Assembly (NCBI GenBank): GCA_022457155.1
Contig: JAJGOT010000117.1
Span: 1,663,501 to 1,727,500, forward strand
Reading direction: 5' to 3'
Length of the DNA stretch: 64,000 nucleotides
From: Cladopsammia gracilis
Taxonomy: Eukaryota; Cnidaria; Anthozoa; Scleractinia; Dendrophylliidae
In this document: positions 37,051 to 50,500 of the stretch, in pieces
Numbering within the stretch: the first letter of the stretch is position 1
How the letters are laid out: each line of letters begins with the position of its first letter
The notes under the pieces: model-generated
Seen by the model: the letters and a program-made list of their open reading frames with translations, nothing else
The model's database searches: none
Told to the model about the DNA's origin: nothing
Position numbers and translations under genes: made by a program

Positions 37051-37719
37051 ATGGCAGGAAATATCGAGCAACACATCCAAAACACCTTGCTTCAAGCCAC
37101 AAAGGTCGTGGAGGAGCAAGTTGATTCTGAGCTTAATAAACTTGATCGTATGACTACGGATGAAATGGAAGAGCTTCGCGAAAAACGGTTGGAGCAACTG
37201 AAAAAATACGAGGAACAAAAACGGGAGTGGCTACACAAGGGTCACGGCCAGTACAATGAAGTTGCCGGCGATAAGGAGTTCTTTGCTGAAACAAGGGACA
37301 GTCCAAGGCTCGTGTGTCACTTCTATCGTGACAGCACATTTCGCTGTAAGATCGTCGACAAGCATTTGGCAATCTTGGCGCCCAAGCACGTCGAGACAAA
37401 ATTTCTCAAGGTGAACGCCGAACGCTGCCATTTCCTGATCGAAAAGTTAAATGTTCGAGTCCTGCCCACCATTCTTTTGGTTAAAGATGGTAAATTTGTC
37501 GATCGCATCATCGGATTCGATGATTTGGGAGGCCATGATGAATTCACTACAGAAATGATGGAATGGAGAATTGCCCGATCTAGTGTGATAAATTACAGCG
37601 GTGATTTGAGTGTCCCACCAGGCCAGGCCAGTAAGAAAAGCGGCACTACGATACTGAAGAAATCCATTAGAAATCGTAGAGACATGGATGATGATGAAGA
37701 TTCAGAAGATGATGACTAG
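37051..37719 (+). CDS. TXNDC9: Thioredoxin domain-containing protein 9 (phosducin-like)
   Basis: Single exon, 222 aa, close to the family's usual length. The family (also called PhLP3 or APACD) has a thioredoxin fold and modulates CCT chaperonin folding of tubulin and actin. It is cytosolic and centrosome-associated. Residues 1-70 form a charged helix/coiled coil (EELREKRLEQLKKYEEQKRE). The thioredoxin-like domain spans about 75-185. It carries CHFYRDSTFRCKIVDKHL in place of a CxxC active site, leaving a single Cys, as normal in this family, and the VLPTILLVKDG strand. The tail is acidic (DDDEDSEDDD). The start at ATGGCAGGAAAT is the first in-frame ATG after 'accgtgtaaa'. The gene is divergent from TRMT10A. 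Confidence 0.95.
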   Translation: MAGNIEQHIQNTLLQATKVVEEQVDSELNKLDRMTTDEMEELREKRLEQLKKYEEQKREWLHKGHGQYNEVAGDKEFFAETRDSPRLVCHFYRDSTFRCKIVDKHLAILAPKHVETKFLKVNAERCHFLIEKLNVRVLPTILLVKDGKFVDRIIGFDDLGGHDEFTTEMMEWRIARSSVINYSGDLSVPPGQASKKSGTTILKKSIRNRRDMDDDEDSEDDD

Positions 37720-40700
37720 TCTTGGCAGTTGTTTGGACTCATGATCAATATTAATCTAAGTTTATGAAACAGTTTAAGGCACCCTCACGCGACAAACTAA
37801 AGTTTGCAACCTTGTGTAAGGAAACTTGAGTTATCGTGTGTGGACGTGACATCAACAGTTCGCAAACATGTTGACAAACTATTGACGACAATATTTTTAT
37901 TAGAATAAGTTTCTATTCTCGCCATCCTTTTGGCCAATTTTTTTTGTGTGTTGCCTCGCATTTGATGTGTGAACGTTTCTCAAACACGCGTTCTGGGGGG
38001 GGGGGGGGGTGTTACTCAACAAAGTTTTGTATGGGGATGCTCTGCCCCGAGGTCCAAACCCTTACCCTTTCATATACTGTTTTTGACAATAGATACCCCT
38101 TTCATATACCTTTCAATGAAAATGGTACCCCTTTCATATAGCGTTTTATGTGCATCTGTTTAATATATTTTGAAAGACCCTTTTTATAATGCTTAAATGG
38201 CATCCCTACCTTTTTTTGCTTCAACAGCATGTTTTCGCTGCCCTTTCCTATTCTTGAAATCCCTACCCTTTCATATACTTCAACTCGTAAAATCCTGACC
38301 CTTTCATATACCTCCGGCCTCAAAAAAGTACCCCTTTCGGGCGGAGCATCCCCGTATAGCCCTATATAGGGAGTACCCCTCTTCCTGGCCTGAGAATGAT
38401 GTTGACATTTCTGGAAGTTTGTTATATGAAAAAGCGAGTTTGCCTAAAAAGTTTGCCAACCCAAGTTTACCGACTTAAGTTTGCCGTGTGGAGGGAGCTT
38501 TAAAAACGCACTGTTGTGTTTGGACTTACCGGTAGTCTTTTCCAGGCATTGATGTAATGGGGAACAATGCAAAGGAAAATTTGGAAGCAGAAAAATCAAA
38601 GCAAATGAGTTTCCCCCTCATTGTTTCTGCATACAATATTATTTTTCATTAATGTTGTACTCATTCACTTCTCCCACAATCTTGAAACAGGCTAGTTTTG
38701 GACTTATGGCTGGTTTACACTGTGAAAGTTTCTTTGATCAAAGTGTACTTTAATCAAACTGTTCGATGGTGTAAACAGCATTCAAATGCTTTGGTCAAAC
38801 ACTTTGAAGGGCTGTGATAGGAATAGAACATACCGGTATCCTTTTATCAAACTTCAAATGCATCACATCTAACACATTCACAAACGAACACGATGCAAAT
38901 CATAAATCATGGTTTGTTTAAACCTCAAATGTAAGTCAGTGATTACTGAATGCACACTTAACTGTACAAATGCATTAAAATACATTTGGAAACCACTGCA
39001 TTGCACTTGTTTTCATACCGAAGGCTGCAGTACAAGTAAAAGAATGGGAGAAAAGCCACAAACCATCTGTAAATTATCCGATGAATGAGGGGGTTACTTT
39101 CTAAATTAACTCACTCAGCTTTTGAATCTCATTGCAGTGATTATAGACTCAGTTGATTTTTCAGTGTAAGCCATTAGGTACAAATCATGAAAGTCAATAT
39201 ATGACTTGTTGTGGCTGGAGTGAATTTTTATTGTTTCAGCACAATGCAAAAGCTGTAAACTATTAGGGGCATTTACACAAAAATTTTGTTTTGTCAATTG
39301 AGTTGATAAGGCAAATTGGCCACAATAATAAAGACATTCAAAGATGTTTGAGAAACTTCCTAAAACCAATGGCCATTTTAGTGCTTGTAATAAAGGCTTT
39401 TATTATGGCAGAATAAAAATATAAAATGTTTTCTTTTATTTTCAAGTCAATTCTCTGAGTAAAATATATAATTTGAACTAATAAATTATTTTAAATTTAA
39501 TATTACAAACAAGTTTAAGTTATGTTTCAATTTTGTTGGTAGAGGAAGATTATTTAAGAGCACTCATATTTTACCAATATACTACCACACCTTAAAAAAA
39601 ATATATGTTTTCAAAGGCTTATTTCGATATACCATAAAATAGAAAATATCAAAATATTCTTTCTGGCTACAAGGCTTTGGGGAATAAAACAAAAGAAATC
39701 GTAATACGGTTCAGGAACGAATAATAGTTAAAAATTTATTTCGTTTTATTTCCCAAAACTTCGGAGTCAAGTTAGAATTTTGAATGGCCACAAAAATGCC
39801 ACAGGAATACCAGCATTTTCCAGAATACTGTATTTATTTTTTTGAGTAGAACTTTACTCACCAAATAAATTCAAGTTATATTATTTACTAATTGTTTCTT
39901 TTGTTTGACCATTTTATGGGTGGGTTTTTTACACGACTGAAAACTTAGCATCCATAATTATTCACTTCTTGGGAACACCCAGAGCTCTGTGCGGGCGTAA
40001 CAAACAATGACTATCACGTGATATGAGTCCACCATTTGTTCGCGGGTGAACCCATGAGAGGCTCGCGCCAAAACCAAATATCAGTCATTATCACGCCGTT
40101 TATTTCATAATCCGTGTATTTGTTTACATCGCAAATGCAGGGAATCCTCTACCTTGGTTTAACTGGCCTCCATCACAAAGCTTAAGCTCATATCAGAGCG
40201 CTTATGTGGTCTTTTAAGACGCAGATTCGTGGGACATCGGACGACCTGAATGGGACATTCAACCTGGACGGTTTGGTCATATAATGTAAGCATTTGAAAT
40301 TCTACTTGACAGTTCCTGGTAGTCTTTGCTTAAACGAAGATTTTAGCTTTTTCTTAGCATTTCGACGAAAGGAACTGTTTTATGTGCTTCTTGTATGTCT
40401 ACTACTGAAGGACTGGATTTTCCTCGAGGTCTACCTCGATCTTGCATACAGGTGTTGTGTGTAAATGTTCTTTAGCTAACTTTCCAATTGACTTCACTTG
40501 GTCACTCTATGTCTCAAACACGTGTTTTTTCTTAGATTGTTCTTAATTGAGCCAGATATTTTGCGATGTATTTAACCTCATCGCTTTATGTGTCATTTGG
40601 ACAATCGGCAGCTCTGTGCTGGAGAATTAAGCTTAGATTCAGGAACTTCCCCTCAAATTATAAGCCATGCAGGTCATTTGACCAGAGAAAATGTTAAGAA

Positions 40701-41246
40701 ATCAGAATTTTGGCTCAAACTGCTAACGTCTCTCTTATAGAAAATTATAAATTATATAATTCCAATATCTGACAGTTGCTGAATTATAAAACTTACCATT
40801 AGAAGGAGATCTTTGGCTTCTAACACTGTTATAAATAGTTTAGCAATTTCAGAGCCCCAAATCCTAGTGCCAAGGAATTTAACATGTCATTATATTTATT
40901 TTCTTGCAGATTATTCCAAATCCTTTCCTTTTATACCTTTCGATCTTAAATTAACTTGTAAATGGTTTTATAAAATACTTAAACCAGAAGGAAAAGGAAA
41001 TTTTTTTAAAAAAATTTTCCTATAATTTTCTGGCGACAAATGCATTCCCTCATAGCCAGCGCTTCGGCCCCTCCTGTCTTCAATTTTGTCTCAGCTTCTC
41101 TCGCTTGTTGTGGAAGTAAGCGAAACAAGCTTGCACTTTTTCGCTCATTTAGGGCAGTGATGAGGCTCTGTTTTAAACTTAAGACAGCCAAAATTATTGC
41201 AAAGACTCATGAAAACTCGCTGTCGAAATTATGGGACGAGGCGAAG
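37720..41246. repeat. Intergenic TXNDC9-CRAMP1: nested MITE pair, then nothing recognised
   Basis: 37775-38503 is bounded by 'aaggcaccctcacgc' and 'gtgtggagggagctt'. Inside it, about 38029-38358 is bounded by 'gtatggggatgctctgcccc' and 'ggcggagcatccccgtat' and filled with 'acccctttcatatac' repeats; a poly-G run lies at 37995-38008. The left end is in the TXNDC9 3' region, so it may be transcribed. 38700-38820 has a 'ggctggtttacac' motif. 38850-41000 holds no gene I can support. Confidence 0.6.
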
Positions 41247-41534
41247 GTAAGATTTGTAGCTGTGTGCTCTCACAGTTTCGCTTCGTGGTAAAGTGTAACC
41301 GAGCTTGTGAAACAACAGCAATGCCTCGATGATATTCTCCACTGTTTTCGCCTTTCAGAGCCTCAAACCACGGCATTTGTTTCTACTAAAATAACCTCTT
41401 AGTTACATTTCAGGTTTTGAAGAATCTAATTTTCGTGACAGGAAGTATTTTGGATTAATATTAGAAAAGGATCGTCTTCAAATCATCAACTGTAATCGCC
41501 ATTGTTCTTCTGTTTGCTGTTTTCGATTCTCTAG
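41040..41534 (+). promoter_or_regulatory. Probable non-coding first exon and 5'-UTR intron of CRAMP1
   Basis: A strong acceptor ('tgttttcgattctctag', ending at 41534) lies directly before the GATG start context. A strong donor GAAG/GTAAGA ends a possible exon at 41246. Joined, they would give a 5' UTR with a 288-bp intron. In that mRNA an upstream ATG (41231) would open a seven-codon uORF overlapping the main start. The exon's 5' limit is not visible. Confidence 0.4.
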
Positions 41535-41535
41535 G

Positions 41536-44500
41536 ATGACTGCCGGTGGCTTGCTTTCTTCCAAGCAAGATAGTGCAGCCAAAGACATCGAAAATGGTGG
41601 AGAATTGACGGATGAAATTGCTGGAAAAGATCCTGAGGTTTTGCACGAAACACGTTCGCAGAAACAGGCTTCAAAGAAACGACTTCACGAAGACGTCCAT
41701 GCGGAAACAACAAAGGAGTCGAGTTTAGCTGTAGCTCCTGACACAGCGAATAACTCTTGTGGTGTAGCGACAAGGAGCAGCACAAGACCGAGTAAAAAAA
41801 TAAAATTATCCAATGTTTCATCAAACAAAGTCGGAAACCAAGGTATGGTGGCTAAAATCATTACTTTGGCCACGAACATCATTTGAAATCAAGGACCGCC
41901 ATTTTGAGTTTACATGCAAAATTCAGAACACGAAAATCGATTTTCACTGATTTTAGTTTTCACGAAAAATACTTTTTCATTTTTTTGGAACTTGTTGTTT
42001 TTTATTTCGTCTCGGTCATTTCACAGTGTAAAATTACTTAAAAAGAGGGAATGCTGCAGTTTAAGTTTTAATTTGATACAAACTTTTGTTTATTGATGTG
42101 TATAGATTTGGGGAGTTTCATTACACGTTGCATTCTGCACGTAGAGATATACTTAATGTCCCCTTTAACACGTAATAAATTTTCTTAAACATTTTAAAAT
42201 ATTATTTCTTGGTATTTTGTACAATGCAGATGATTTAATGCCATTATGAGGGTTGTGGGTAAATATTTTTATTATGGAATTGGGATATATATTTTTTGTC
42301 ACTATTAAATTTAAATATATAATTTTTTTGGTGCTATTTTTGTGCAAGATTAAATTTCTTCATGGGCCTACCACAAGGTGTTATTTTATGTGAAATATTC
42401 TTATGTTATACAATACATGTATGGTGGATTATTGATGTACTCTAGCTCACAATACTGCTTAAATTAGAGTTTCACGTTTAAATCTTGCATTATGGAACAT
42501 TTCTAGCACTAAAGTAAACCAATATAATAGGCCATTTGCACAATGACGTCATTTGACTACTACTACCAGAATCCTTCAGTTTTTTGTTTTGTAGTGCAAA
42601 TTAGGGCTATTGTTATTTAAACTGCACTGGGATTACAAAATTTAAATAAGAAAGGAAATAACGAAATGAATTCTGGTAGTAGTAGTCAAATGACGTCATC
42701 GTGCAAATGGGCTATTAGCGAGGTTGCTCAAGTACTATACACACCTGTCATGAATCTTTAGACAAGACTCTTTGTTGTACTTAAAGTCTCTTTCTATTTT
42801 GAGTTCCAGCAAATTGTTGGCTGAGTTGTAATTGTCCTCAAAGTAGTCGCTTCATGCAACATAAACTGTAGCCAAGTGCTGGCCTGATGAGCCAAAAATC
42901 TCCCTTTTCAGCAAGACTGGTTATTAGGACCCCAATAGGGCAGAGAGACAGGGATGATTGGTTTACCTTGGGTTAAGTTTGTGATCTGGTAACACATTGG
43001 GCGTTGAAATTTAAAACAATCATCTTATTTTTTGAGTTTATGAGTTCAAAGTCTGTTCTCTTTTCCCTTCATGAGTAATTATGTAATGGTTGTAAATTTA
43101 CTTGTTGCAGAGAATAATGCTGCTAATGAAGGAGTTATATCATCTTCATCACCTCATACAAACAGAAGGAAAAAACCAGCTAAAAGACCATGGGAATCTT
43201 GGGGGAAAGCAGAAAAGGACACATTTTTTGAGGCTTTACACGAGTATGGCAAAGACTTTGATAGGATCTGCAACTTTATTGCAATGAAACACAAGCGAAG
43301 AGGTGATCCTCCTGCACTGATTAAAAACAAAGACCAAGTACGGCATTTTTATTATCGTTCGTTGAATAAGATTGCAAAGTATCTGCCTGCAGACCAACTG
43401 AGTGAGAATGACAGCCAGAAGAAGATGATGATTGAGTTGAAGGGATTGATTTGTTACGGAGAGCTGCGCAAGAGAATATGTGGCTGGAACGATAAACATG
43501 GGAAGAAACTCGAAGAGTTACTCAGTCATGGAACAATTTCTATTCGCAACAAAGGTCGAAATTTCAAAATCAAAGCTCCTGTGTGCCGTGCTCTTAAGCG
43601 TCTTGCGTCACCAGGGCAAGGCAAGGAGGAAAGTGAATCTCAGTCTCTTGCTATGCCAAATAAGTTAACATTGGAGCTTTTGCCACACAATCATGCGGCA
43701 TGGGCTGCTGTACAAAAATTGTCTAAGAATCCAAGATTGCGAACATCAGTACCACCAAAGAAACCATTGAGCTTGATGCTCAATTTTCTGACGAAGAAGT
43801 GGCATATTGTGTCCAGGAAGACTTTGGAACCATTAAGCATGTGTATTGTTATTCCACCTGATTTTTACATCAACTCTGATGTCGAAGAACAAGTTGGTTC
43901 ACCATCTTGCAAAGCATCCTCAGGTGACCTCTGTTTTGTAGAAAACACTCCTACACCAGATGCCTTGGAAGATGTGATAAAATTGAATTCGCCATCTTCA
44001 TTAGTGGAAGAGAAATGTTCAGGTGCTGGTGATTCCAGTTTGCAAGGAATCTTACAAACAGCTCCTCAGGAAATGACTGAGATTAAGAATGGTAAAACAT
44101 CTTGTGAACCTACTGCATTGCATAACGGCACTGCTATTGATCACTGTCAATCGGACAAAACCGAAGCTGTACCGATTACAGAAACATGTACTGATGTGAC
44201 AATGGAGCCATGCTCTATTGCACAACCTGCTAACCAGGATAAGATTGAATCTTGTAATGAGAAGAGCCGTCCTACCTTTTGGACTTTAGAAACTTGTGCA
44301 AATGTCACTTTTGGTGAAATTTTTTGCAAACTTGGGAGACCTCCAAAGTTAAAACTGAAATATACTTGGCATGACATTGAAGACAATCTTGCACCTTCAC
44401 AAACTGCAGTTTCTTTGACAAAGCTTGTGGATGTTGCAGCAGTAGAGTTTACTAAAGGAAGGGAGAGTAGCAGAGTTTCTAAGACAGCATCAAAACCTGC

Positions 44501-47500
44501 TAATCAATTGCCTGCTAAGAACAGTTCACAGTCAGCAGACAAAGAGAAGGGTACTCCTAAAGATAAGGCGGGATCAAAGGCAAAAGGGCCTGTTGCTAAA
44601 ACAAGCCATAAACTTCCATTTATTCTTCCTTCTGTGGTTACTCCAGCTACGCAGATATCAAAAAATGAGACTAGTCTTTCTGACCTCCTACACCAGACAC
44701 GTCCCAAGGGACCTAGGGTGCAGAAACGACATCAAAGACCAAATGTACATAGAAATATTCTACCACGACCAGTTGGTAGTCCAAGCTCTGTACCCCCGGG
44801 TGCTGTTGCAGTGTCCTTTATCCCACAACCTGGGCATACTGTAGGGACTATCCTTGCAGCTGGTGTCGCTACGTCAACAGTAACTGTGACAACTCAATCT
44901 AAAGCAACAATGTCATCCAAGACAGTTACAGGTGTGTTTTTTATATCACTGCTTAACCTTCCTACTCCTTGTAATAGTGCTTAACCCATTGACGACCAGG
45001 CTATTTTTCAATTTTAGCAATTCTCAAAAACACATTTACACGACTGTCTGTGCAGTACATTTAGAGTGCAAAAAAAGGTCCAAAAAAGAACTTTTTCTTG
45101 GTCTAGAATAACTAGCATGACTGATTTCCGAATTAAATACACCAGTTGCTTATTGAAAAATGGCCCAAGAAACTGACTTGGTAATTCAAAATGCAAAAAC
45201 TACACAGACATCTTTGCAAAAGGCGATGCAAGAGAAGTTAGGACTGGAAAATGCAAGTTTTGTTTTGTTTACATAAAATCGCTTTTCAAACCATGTAATG
45301 AATGAACAAACACGTAAAAAAGGACAAAATCTTTTTTGAAAAAAAAATTTATTCAAATATCCGTTAGTTTATCTTTAAAAGCAAAATGCGTACCATTAGC
45401 TTATTTATAACTCTGCTGCTTCTATTCTGACTTCCGCACAAGAAATATTGCCCCGCATTGATATTAACATGTGAAGTGCCTCGAAGCAAAATTTCATCAC
45501 TTGAAGCTCTTTTTTTTCCACTATAGCGGCTTCTGAGTATTCTTTAAAGCTTTTTCTTTCCATTTTGAATCTTTTAAGGTGGCTCCATATTGTTCAGCCA
45601 TCTTGTCTTTTGCATGCCATTACAGCTAGCCCGATGGTGTGGCTAAAAATCTTTTACTTGAAACCGGTACATCTTTTATCAATCAACAAAGTGATATCCA
45701 AACAACGTCATCATTCGTTGCCATGGCAACACGAACAGAGGTCAAAAATACACTATTTTGGACCATTTGAGGCTAATAACTTATAAACTACACGGTGAAA
45801 GTTTTTGTTTTCGAAATATTTTGGTTTAATTGGCAAGAGAAACATTTTAACAATCTTTAAAAAAAGTTCGGTACATAGAGTTCAGAGCTACCTTAAATTT
45901 ATGTAAAAATGACATACCTCTGAATCCTAAATACAGATTTTTTATCAAATTGGCACAATTGTTTGTTATGTTTATAAGACGAAAATATATAAAAATCAAA
46001 AAATTTCACCGAGCAGTTTTGAAGTTATTAGCCTCAAAAGGTTGAAAATGGGGTCTTTTTGGCCTCTTTATGCGTTGCCATGGTAACAAATTTTGATGTC
46101 GTAGCCACCTAAATTTGTTCATTGGTTAAGTGTTTACAACATGTACTAAACGTTTTCTCTTAACTTTACTGGTGTAGCTGTGATAGATGTATCATGATAG
46201 GAATGTTTAAACTATTAGGAGCCACCTTAAATGTGTGTTATTACCCCGAAAATGCAGAACTATGGTTCTCAAAACCAAGCACTTGCCGAGCGCGGCAGCC
46301 ATTTTGGTAGAATTTGATATTCCGAGTGACAAACTGCTCTCTTCTAGTACCCCCTTAAAACCACTAAATAAATGCACAGTAGATGGATTCTGATTGGTTT
46401 ATCCTTTCTAAAGCCTTTTATAACAATAAGGGACCAAAAATACCTTCTAGGGGTGGTAGGGGAGACTTCACATACATGTGCAAAATCATGGCCGGTTTTG
46501 GCTGGCACGGCTGTCAATGGGTTAAACACGGAGGGAGGTGTTCAGCATGTCAATCAAATGAATTATCTTGATATTTTAACAATTTCTCCCAACTTCTTTG
46601 AGAAACTTATGGGGACAAGGTTTTTTGATATTGTGGATTAAAGGGTTAACAAGGGTTCCACTGTAACATCATCCCATATAGCAAAACAAGTGGGCAATTA
46701 GTGCGTATAACTGTATTTGTTTTTATTTCTACATTTTGACTCATTGTTTCAGGAACAGCTAGTAGCTCTGACGTCAGTGTTGTTTCAAACCTGGTGGGTA
46801 ACCCTTCACCTCAGGCAGCAGCAGCAGGAGCATCCGCAAATAATAGCTTTTCAAATGTAAATTCTACAAGCTTGGATTTAGGAATGTCTGGATTTGCCGA
46901 CACTGATCTTCTTGAAGTTGTGGATCAGCTTGTTAGCAATACAGGCAGTGTTGCCCCAACATCAAACTCTGTAGATTCCATCATTGGTCTGGCATTGGGG
47001 ACAGCATTGGATGACAATGGAACAACCACTTCAGGACTAAGTGAAAATTCAGCCTACTTGGGTTCTATTTTAGGTTTAAAACCTTCAAGTTTAGACTTGG
47101 CAGCACAGTCAATTGAAGGAATTGACTCAAGTGCAGCATTAAGCACTTCTGATGTGCATATTGAGGAACTGAATTCTGGAGTTGCTGGCAGAAGTACACT
47201 CACAAGTGTTGCCAGTCCAACACTGGAAAATATTCTGAATCCTGTTGCGGTAAGTGGACAGTCTCCAGTCTTGAATGTGCAGTCTCCAGTCTCTACGGCA
47301 TCTGACGTGTTTTTTAGCATCACAGAACCTATAAATAGCATTGTGGATTCACGGAGCCAGCAAGAAGCATTTGTTGATAAAGAGAGTTTGTCAGTATCCT
47401 CTTTGTTGCTGTCTCCAACATCAGATAATGGGTTACCATCTTCAATTCCACCACAGTGGCTCAATGGCGAGGTACCTATGTATCATAATAATTTTGATAA

Positions 47501-50500
47501 AAATTATTTTTATTATAGGGAACTTAAGAAAAGATGTTCTGCATCAAGGACAACAACCAAAATTCAGATGTTTCCCTTAGAGCACCTTTTGACATCATGA
47601 TGAACATAATACATTGTAGCTTGATAGATGCTTTGTACAATAAAATGACTACAGGTTCATATGATTCAAAGTTAAGACCATGGTTCGTACAATCTTGAAA
47701 AGGTCTTGAATTTTAGCAGTCGTCTTGAAGAGTCCTTTAATTTGGTTAAGGTCCTTGAAAAGTACTTGATTTCTTTATTAGGTCTTGAAAAGTCCTCGAA
47801 ATTTAGGACTTTGTGTACGCCCTATCACTTTTCTGATAAATTAAATGATTTTGCTACGAAAAAATTGGCCACCAGCGACTTTTAAAATCCGAAAATAACT
47901 AGCGAAAATGTCGGCATAATACGTGAACACGTACATGAAGCAAAATTGTAATCTTTGCCCAATTTCATGCACCAGGGAACAAAGAGTTTCGATTTCGTAA
48001 ATAAACATAGTCCTTGAAAACTATTTTTTTGTCTTTGAAAAGTCCTTGAATTTTATTTGTCTGAAGTTGTACGAACCATGTAAGACCCTCTGTGATCTGA
48101 CCTCTTGTATGCAACCACCTCCTGTAAGTGACCACCTCCCAGAAGTGACCACCTTGGTTTTACATTTTGGGCGTCTGCTTAGTAACAGGAAGTTTGATTG
48201 TAGTCAGAAACAAATAGCTTCTCTATTTGTGACAAGGATCAAAAACATGCTAACAAAGGGAACATTTGACTTCTGGTTGATGTCTGTTCTTTCTGTTAGC
48301 TACAAAGATATGTTCAGTCATGTGTCTGCAGATATTGCCTGTTCTGTGAAGTGAAAAGCTTCCAAGAGTGAATTTTGAAGAGAACTTTGAACTTTAAGGG
48401 ACAGGTCATGTCCATGGCGAATCAAAAGAAAACATCCATGCAGAGTTTTAAAGCAAAAAAGATAGATTTGAGATTGCATAGTGTTAGTGCAGTGGTAAAG
48501 GTTCACAAACTTGGGATATTAAAATTAATGTTAATAAATAAACTTGGAATTAATTATGTTGTTAATGTGTGTACTTGATTTACCAATCTTAGGGTTGCAA
48601 ACTTAATTTTGACATCACTCCCCATTTGGGCGAGTGACTTTCAGAACTGCGCCAAAAAATGTAGAATTTGTACTTGTTCAAGAAGATTCGACACTCAGAT
48701 GGGTGAGTGGGCGAGTGCTTCTTTCCATCCCGACAACTTTATTATTACAATGTATGATACCATGTGTTTTTACTTGTCATCTATGCAGATGACTTACTAC
48801 ATATTGTCTGTTGTTTCTTTCAGTCCTCAAATCTCTCTATAGGCAGTCTTTTAGGTAAGAGTGGGAAGATTTTAATCCTTTCATTGCTACAGTCGACCTT
48901 TGAGTCAGTGTATGTGGATCAAACTTGAGTCTCAATGAAATCTTATATTGTATCCATTCAGATGAAGCTCTGTATATTTACTTTCCTGTGGCACTGTTTC
49001 TTTTTCTTTATTATCCAATACATATATTTTTTCAATTTTGAATTTGGATACTTTTGAAAGGGAAAGGTTTGTTACTCTCCCCAGTTAACTAGGACACTCA
49101 TGAAGATTTGGCTGCCTTCAGAGTAACAATCGCGATTCTGTGAGTGTGTTTCAGATACATCACGTGGTACATTGTCTGTACCACGTATTGGCATTTGTTT
49201 GTCATGTTTGACTTCAAACACTGTACAAAGGAAACTTGTGCAATCACAAGATACAAAAAAGCTCATCACACGGCACTGACAGCATGATCTGCATTTGAAA
49301 TTGGCTCACGGCATCACGTTTGTTTCTTTGAAGGTGGTCATAAAATTTGTGGGTGACGCAGTTTGCTGGGAAGAGTAGTGTGTTGGGGTGCAGTTTTATT
49401 CTCATGTTTTTTTTTTTGCTTCTTACTGATTTTTTTCTTTCCCTTTACATTTGTACTAACAGACAAATTAACCACATCACCTAAGAAAGATGACAAGCCA
49501 GTTTGCCTGGGGGTAAGAAGTTTTGTCATGGTTGATTACAGTATTTACTTTTGTTGTAATGTTAGTTAGCTTTTAAGGCTGGTCCCCACTAGTGGCATAA
49601 TCTGAAGTGGAAGGAGCCTTGCGTTCTAGTGGAAATAAAAAAACACAATCGCAATCGCAGTCAGAAGTTGGACGGAATCAGAAGGATCAGAAGGTTTCCT
49701 TTCTTCCGACTCCGCTTCTCCTTCCATTGCTTACCATCTGCTTCCATCATTTTGATTTCCACTAGATTGTAAGGTTCTTGCGATTCCGATTCCTCTTACA
49801 ATTCCGCTTACATCACTGGTGGGAATCAATCTGTAGTCTACCGGTACACTAAGGGGAAGGATGGTTTGGTGGTTAGCTTTTAGTCTAGCATGTCTAGTTT
49901 AGTGTAGTTGTCATTTTAGTGAAGTGTTTGCTCAGATGTATTGTTTAGAATTTCAACCTTTCTTTGGTCCTTGTTTTATTGACTGTAGTCTGTTTACTAA
50001 CAAGTCTTCAGTTGGCACTTTATATAGTGATGCTCACTGCAATAAGAAAGTCATGTTAATTTTAGAAACAGATGAAAGAGAAGATTAAAACATTAAATTT
50101 AGGGGGAGTTTTTTGGTGACCTGTTCTTTTTGTAATCATACACTGTATAATCAAAGATCCCTCTAAAACTATGTTTGTTATCACCTTAAGGAGTCACCTG
50201 GAGTGAGCACATTCAAGGAACCATCACCAGACCTTCTGATTAATACTCATCATCTACTAGATGTAAGTATGGTGTCTTGAGCCAACTAACTGTACTAAAC
50301 AAAAGCCAGTGTTACTTTACCCCTGACTTCCTACATGTATTACAGTCGGACCCCACTTTTCTGACACCTGCTTAACTCTATTCAGCCTTGGGGGGCGGGA
50401 GGCACAAAGTGCCTGCGCCAACTTTCAACATTCATAACTTCTTTAATATGTATTCAAATGCCATCAACTTTGTGACTTTTCCTAAAATTTATCTGGCAAC

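Noticed and set aside
41006..41291. Short frames on both strands upstream of CRAMP1
   Set aside because: Neither joins in frame to the CRAMP1 coding exon, and no domain is recognisable. The plus-strand stretch is better read as 5' UTR.
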